From CAZMFZ01 sp964565665 (GTDB lineage: Bacteria > Bacteroidota > Bacteroidia > Cytophagales > UBA9547), in contig CAZMFZ010000076.1 in the NCBI GenBank assembly GCA_964565665.1, forward strand, positions 1 to 18,199: DNA of 18,199 bases, read 5' to 3'. The stretch's first letter is position 1; the number at the start of each line of letters is the position of its first letter. Under the pieces are notes generated by a model. The model saw only the letters and a program-made list of their open reading frames with translations, had not been told where the DNA came from and made no database searches. Of the stretch, positions 15,201 through 18,199 are shown piece by piece. Both the position numbers and the translations under genes were made by a program.

Positions 15201-15473
15201 TTTGCTCATAAAGATAGGAAACCTGAAATTTCGATAAAAACAGAAAAAAAGGATAAATTTATTGTGCTCACTGTCATAGACAATGGCATTGGCATAAGCA
15301 AAAATCAAGTTGAAATAATATTTAATCGCTACCAAAGGATGAATAAAGATATTGATGGACAAGGTATTGGGCTTTACCTTGTGAAGAAAATAGTAGATGC
15401 CTCAGGGGGCAAGGTAGAAGTAGAAAGCGAGCAAGGCAAAGGCAGTACTTTCAGGATATTTTTTAAGGCGTAG
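12267..15473 (+). CDS. CheB-CheR-PAS-histidine kinase fusion protein
   Basis: This 1068-residue soluble hybrid contains, in order: (1) a CheB methylesterase domain, 8-190, with the triad Ser16 (GASAGG), His42 (IQHLS) and Asp134 (LSGTGKDG); (2) a CheR methyltransferase domain, 207-468, with the SAM loop LWVAGCATGEEAYS at 307-320 and ISCRNLLIY at 411-419; (3) a PAS-like linker region at 500-620; (4) a coiled coil at 640-722 with NEELQSANEELQSVNEELQ-type repeats, a hallmark of this fusion family; (5) a PAS domain at 725-832; (6) a DHp with phospho-acceptor His860 (FGASHDLSAP); and (7) an ATPase domain with N box at 971-979, DNGIGI at 1005 and GQGIGL at 1031. There is no receiver or membrane segment. 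All key residues look intact. No chemoreceptor, CheA or CheW is visible nearby, so the target proteins are unknown. Confidence 0.93.
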   Translation: MASIDEKQYIIALGASAGGLEAITAFFDHTPLDGVSYIVIQHLSADFKSHMAQILDPHSKLKVVEAENNVTIQANTVYLIPSANFMRIEDGKLKLSEKKDNPTPYLTIDYFFKSLAEERQDKAIGIVLSGTGKDGSKGIEAIKNAGGMVMVQDPETAGFGGMPMAAIATGYADKVISPKAMPSIIEEYVKEGVLNYPIDYKNIDINEDQLMKIIAAIKSNLPLDFTDYKHPTIFRRIKRRMDLHEFTNADAYYDFLINNPEEIELLANDFLVSVTSFFRDAEAFKLIEANVIPAIIDSKNNNEALKLWVAGCATGEEAYSYAMLIKEHLDKTGKELDVKIFATDINKVALNVGSKGIYTDNIKKTVSKERLERFFSAEGKTFKVKHEIRKMLFFAQHDLVKNPPYCNADLISCRNLLIYVNATLQKKVLSMMHFGLKKDGFLVLGPSESIGGLKDDFAEISGKWNILKSTKTAKTVKFDAFSSPILDEVKPIALDFRKNTNVPVFKIDHLDTIKAAILEESGLSGVCTSKELKVSSSFGDPSKYLKNEMFNFNLENLLPYKIVNLIKAAAHKVLISNKKVVLTGLSFQSEGKATRLVDIIIKPLNSKSTENALLILFAENKIKPKQQKESTIKSDEIDQITREHLQNLENELADSKQQLEVAYERIESSNENLQSFNEELLSANEEMQSANEELQSVNEELQTINKEHQTTNVALNELNDDLNNYFRSNVNGQLFVDKELLLKKYSPGAVKHINIRESDIGRPLSNITTNIKFETLIDDIKKVIEEEVTITKEAEASNGKIYQVMTMPYVRKSTNKSDGAIISFHDITVLKKLLGELDTSNKSLLRINDDLNNFVFGASHDLSAPIHNIESGIDILSEKIDSGNPDISNLLALINKAINNFKGIIKDLAVVGSIEAEMLEESKLENFEAIFDEIKETVSEKVKLSNATFTTNFQNMEIKFPKKNLRSIMLNLTTNAIKFAHKDRKPEISIKTEKKDKFIVLTVIDNGIGISKNQVEIIFNRYQRMNKDIDGQGIGLYLVKKIVDASGGKVEVESEQGKGSTFRIFFKA

Positions 15474-16272
15474 GAGGGGAGTGGACGAGCAATGTTGATT
15501 TTAGATAAAAAGGATTTAAAATCCCCTTCAACGATATACGTGGTTGGTGGCACACCAAAACCAAAAAAGAATTGCTAGAGAAACTGAAAACGTGGAAACC
15601 AGATTACAAGAAGGTTTCTGGGTTTGCAAAAATACGATCCATTTCAAGGCGATACAACGCGTTTTATTTTTTACAATTAGCAGGAATAGCTTAAAAACAA
15701 CTAAGCTCAAAGGGCTTTCAGAGTTCCACATTTGTGCAAAGTTGATTGAGTGGCATTTAGCTCGATATAGACACAGAGCAAGGAGTCAGAAAATTGAGTA
15801 CCGATACAATTGGCAAAATGCGTTTCTCATTGAGAGAGAAAAGATCGGATCTATTTCTCACCTAGGCAATATCCCAGAGCGTATTATGGAGCTCATCACC
15901 CAAATTTCAGCCTCCATTATTGCCATTAAACCCAACCGAAGTTTTACACCGCAAATAGGCAACAACAAAAACAAAGATATACCTATGGCTATAAATAGAT
16001 TATGGAAAACAATACAGAACAACAAATCACGGAAGAAGCCACAACGTATAGCCCGCACGCCCAACTCAAATTTGCGAGCAGCTACATTATTGCCCCCAAA
16101 ATAATCATATCAGCAAAAAACAAAGTTTTACAACAGCAACTGCTTGAAATCTAGCAGTTTTTGGCCCGTATCAAAGTGCACTATTCTTGTTTCATTATTC
16201 AAATAGTGCTTCTTTCAATAGCGTTGGGCGTGCCGCCTTTTAAGGGATGGAGTACTTTTGCTCACAAATCTA
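15474..16272. other. About 800 bp without a convincing gene
   Basis: Several open stretches overlap in different frames. A 186-residue plus-strand frame (15544-16104) has an unlike-protein composition and no recognised family. A 60-codon open stretch at about 15513-15692 reads KIPFNDIRGWWHTKTKK..., protein-like but without a start codon. A 50-codon ATG frame lies at 16002-16154. This mix suggests either decayed coding sequence or chance. A GGATTT-A-AAATCC palindrome sits near 15509-15521. No terminator is seen for either flanking gene. Confidence 0.5.
16002..16154 (+). CDS. Possible 50-residue small protein
   Basis: The ATG at 16002 opens a 50-codon frame directly after an in-frame stop, ending in TAG. 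It reads MENNTEQQITEEATTYSPHA, then QLKFASSYIIAPKIIISAKN, then KVLQQQLLEI. The acidic, Asn/Gln-rich start followed by a hydrophobic middle looks like a plausible Bacteroidota small protein. No relative recognised, no promoter seen, and it is short enough to be chance. Confidence 0.25.
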   Translation: MENNTEQQITEEATTYSPHAQLKFASSYIIAPKIIISAKNKVLQQQLLEI

Positions 16273-16677
16273 TCAGTTTACCTCTAAAGCATTCAATATT
16301 TCAACACACCTCTCTTTTGTGAAGGGCTTGACAATAAAATCACTTACAGCACTTATTAGCCTAGCCCTCTTAAGGTCTGTAGGATTTATAGAGGAAGACA
16401 TAAGATAAAGGGTAATAGACTTTCTAGCTTTTGGCTTAAGCTTAATAAATTCTGTCAGAAATTGCCATCCATCCATCACGGGCATAGCCAAATCAAGAAA
16501 AATGACATCGGGTATTTTAGCGATATCGTTGATGTTTTCCCCGAAATAATCAAGGGCGTATTCACCGTCCGAAAAAAGAAGCACTTTTTGTGCCAGCTGA
16601 GTTGAGTTTATAATTCTAGATGTGGTGTATTGGTGTATATCATCATCATCAATTACACAGACAAGAGGATTAAGCAT
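16273..16677 (-). CDS. Single-domain response regulator
   Basis: This 134-residue receiver domain has no output domain. The acidic pocket is in VIDDDD (Asp10-Asp13), the phospho-acceptor is Asp62 (VIFLDLAMPVMDGW), the switch Ser is at 94/95 (LYLMSSS) and the conserved Lys is Lys117 (FIVKPF). The protein ends just after the last helix, so any output must come through protein contact, as in CheY- or Spo0F-type regulators. It starts 14 bp after the stop of the histidine kinase on the same strand, so the two are almost certainly co-transcribed and form a phosphotransfer pair. Confidence 0.92.
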   Translation of the reverse strand: MLNPLVCVIDDDDIHQYTTSRIINSTQLAQKVLLFSDGEYALDYFGENINDIAKIPDVIFLDLAMPVMDGWQFLTEFIKLKPKARKSITLYLMSSSINPTDLKRARLISAVSDFIVKPFTKERCVEILNALEVN

Positions 16678-16691
16678 GGGTACTAAGTTTG

Positions 16692-18199
16692 TTAAAAATT
16701 TAATTCAAAAGTTATTCCTTTATCCACTTCACTTTCCGCCATTATGGAACCTCCCATGGCTTCTACATGGGTTTTTGTTAAATAGAGGCCTACGCCTCTG
16801 GCGTCTTTATTGCGATGAAAAACCTTATGAAGGCCAAAAAGCTTGTCTCCGTGTTTTTCTAGGTCGATACCGATGCCGTTGTCTTTGGCAGTAAGCTTAA
16901 TTTTGCCATTTACATGATCTGTTTCAAAATGAATTTGAGGAACTCTTTCTTTAGAACGGTACTTAATTGAATTGGAGAGTAAATTAAGGAAAATACTTTC
17001 AAGGTAAATATGAGGATAACTGATATGAGGAGCCTTTGAAAAATCATAAGTTATTTCCGCTTTCGTTTCAATTACCTGCCCTGTTAAAATCTCCATAGTT
17101 TTCATCAGAATGTCTTCAAAGCTGAGTAGCTCTCGGGCTTTGTTAATGTCAGAACTTACAATGAGCGATTCGCACAAGTCGTTAAGTGTGTTGGTAAGGT
17201 GGAGGATTACCCTTTCAAACTTTTCAAGAATGTCGTTCTTGTCTTCTTCGCTTTGATCTTCTTTATACATAGCGAATAATGTATTCAGATTTGCTACCGG
17301 AGAGCGCAGGTTGTGCGAACTAATGTGCGCAAAATTGGCAAGTTGTTGATTATGAATAGTCAGATTTTCGGTGAGAAGGCGGTTTTGCTCCTGCACTACT
17401 TTCATTTGCACAATGTAAATGTTGCGTTTTTCCTTTTCTTTGTTCTGGAATATCAGTTCCTTATTAGCAATTAATAGCTCTGACGCACGCTTACCTTTCT
17501 CATCACTTTGAAAGACGAGCTCTTTGTTGGCAACTACTAGCTCGGCAGCGCGTTTTTCCTTCTCTTCGTTTTGAAAAACGAGCTCTTTGTTGGCAACTAC
17601 TAGCTCGGCAGCGCGTTTTTCCTTTTCTTCGTTTTGAAAAACAAGTTTTTTGTTGGCAATGCTCAATTCTGCAGCACGCTTTTCCTTTTCTTTATTTTGA
17701 ATTACAAGTTCCCTGTTGGCTGTAATCAACCGTTCGGCTTTTTGTGCGGTTACATCTCTGGCTGCAGCAAAAACTCCAAGCACATTTCCTTTATCGTCTT
17801 TATAGACAGATGCATTGTATAGCACATCCGTTAGTGTTCCATTTTTGTGTTTTATAACAAGCGGGTAATCTGAGACAAAACCTTTTTCAAAACCCTTTTT
17901 ATATCCGTCACGGGCTTTTTCAGGTTCTGTAAAATAATTGGAGAAATCGGTTCCTATCAATTTTTCTTTCGGTACTCCGGTCGCAATAACCGAGGCTTCA
18001 TTTACATCCGTAATTTTACCTTCTGGCGATATAGTAACCAGCGGATCTAGCGATGCTTCAATCAAACTTCTTGCGTATTGAGATGCTTGTTTCAATGATT
18101 TACTTAGTGCTTCAAGCTCAGTATTCTCCATTTTCCGTTTTTCTTTCTCTGCGTCTTGAAACACAAGTTCCGCATTGGCAATAAGCAACTCATCGGCTC
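16692..18199 (-). CDS. PAS histidine kinase with tandem 21-residue linker repeats (partial, N-terminus outside window)
   Basis: The frame is open to the window's last base and reads ADELLIANAELVFQ there, matching its own repeat unit, so the true start lies outside. A TTG at 18186-18188 is not a credible start. Counting from that TTG: PAS domain at about 37-150; five 21-residue repeats at 151-255 (ANKELVFQNEEKEKRAAEL type); coiled linker to 285; HisKA with His292 (FAHISSHNLRSPVANL); ATPase with N box at 401-410 (LNLLSNSIKY), DNGIGI at 436 and RGVGLYLTK at 464. No membrane segment is visible in this part, so it is probably a cytoplasmic sensor kinase. It is paired with the downstream receiver. 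Another repeat unit precedes the PAS domain, so further PAS/repeat blocks may lie upstream. Confidence 0.92.
   Translation of the reverse strand, partial: ADELLIANAELVFQDAEKEKRKMENTELEALSKSLKQASQYARSLIEASLDPLVTISPEGKITDVNEASVIATGVPKEKLIGTDFSNYFTEPEKARDGYKKGFEKGFVSDYPLVIKHKNGTLTDVLYNASVYKDDKGNVLGVFAAARDVTAQKAERLITANRELVIQNKEKEKRAAELSIANKKLVFQNEEKEKRAAELVVANKELVFQNEEKEKRAAELVVANKELVFQSDEKGKRASELLIANKELIFQNKEKEKRNIYIVQMKVVQEQNRLLTENLTIHNQQLANFAHISSHNLRSPVANLNTLFAMYKEDQSEEDKNDILEKFERVILHLTNTLNDLCESLIVSSDINKARELLSFEDILMKTMEILTGQVIETKAEITYDFSKAPHISYPHIYLESIFLNLLSNSIKYRSKERVPQIHFETDHVNGKIKLTAKDNGIGIDLEKHGDKLFGLHKVFHRNKDARGVGLYLTKTHVEAMGGSIMAESEVDKGITFELNF
17455..17769 (-). repeat. Five tandem 63-bp coding repeats in the histidine kinase
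   Basis: Five in-frame 63-bp units encode 21-residue helical repeats. The units at 17518-17580 and 17581-17643 are identical at 61 of 63 bases, with differences only at one position within the CCTTCTC/CCTTTTC stretch and at the last base. The outer units are more diverged. This indicates recent tandem duplication. Outer boundaries are approximate. Confidence 0.85.

Noticed and set aside
15509..15521. GGATTT-A-AAATCC palindrome after the CheB/CheR kinase gene
   Set aside because: A single-base centre leaves no workable loop and no T run follows, so a terminator call is not supported.
15858..16064. Hydrophobic 68-residue minus-strand frame
   Set aside because: Looks like a membrane protein fragment but is the antisense of a non-hydrophobic frame. 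No start context or relative seen; likely a shadow.
15544..16104. 186-residue plus-strand open frame
   Set aside because: No family recognised, composition unlike the neighbouring proteins (rich in Arg, Ile and Asn late in the frame), and it overlaps other plausible short frames. Kept only as part of the intergenic description.

Overview
The window looks like a chromosomal segment of an AT-rich Bacteroidota bacterium. The evidence is the family content: a DUF5117/DUF4953-type secreted zinc metalloprotease, a DUF5618-type protein, stand-alone CHASE2 proteins, and histidine kinases with ANKELVFQNEEKEKR-type linkers. There are TAnnTTTG-like promoter elements and no obvious Shine-Dalgarno sequences. 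I cannot name the genus. No rRNA, tRNA, CRISPR array, intact insertion sequence or phage gene was seen.

Layout. Positions 1-1414 are a repeat-rich intergenic zone with a single small gene, a DUF5618-like protein on the minus strand. It holds two direct copies of a roughly 190-230 bp degenerate repeat, three copies of a TAAACC-29 nt-GGTTTA element, GC-rich palindromes, and a pair of inverted, bulged 35-nt hairpins at 228-291. The two hairpins differ by compensatory base changes. Positions 1415-5264 (minus strand) hold a secreted FecR-like/TPR protein preceded by two tandem paralogous CHASE2 membrane proteins that have no cytoplasmic output domain. Divergent from these, at 5330-7933, is the large secreted zinc metalloprotease. 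Positions 8092-9043 contain three tiny envelope-type proteins: a coiled-coil/TM protein, a small exported protein and a coiled-coil lipoprotein. They are closed by a clear terminator.

Positions 9317-11920 look like one operon: an OsmC-family protein, a Tet-type MFS exporter and a D-2-hydroxyacid dehydrogenase. At 12267-15473 is a 1068-residue CheB-CheR-PAS-histidine kinase fusion. It is followed by about 800 bp with no convincing gene. From 16273 to the window end (minus strand) are a single-domain response regulator and a PAS histidine kinase, which form a two-component operon. The kinase gene runs off the right edge, so its N-terminus is missing.

Working together: the right half is signalling. 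The kinase/receiver pair is very likely functionally coupled, and the CheB/CheR kinase is a probable orphan regulator because no chemoreceptor or other che gene is visible. The CHASE2 pair plus the FecR/TPR protein is the most system-like set, plausibly an envelope sensing assembly, but this is inference from gene order and domain type. The most unexplained sequence signal is the covarying twin hairpin at 228-291 within the repeat zone.
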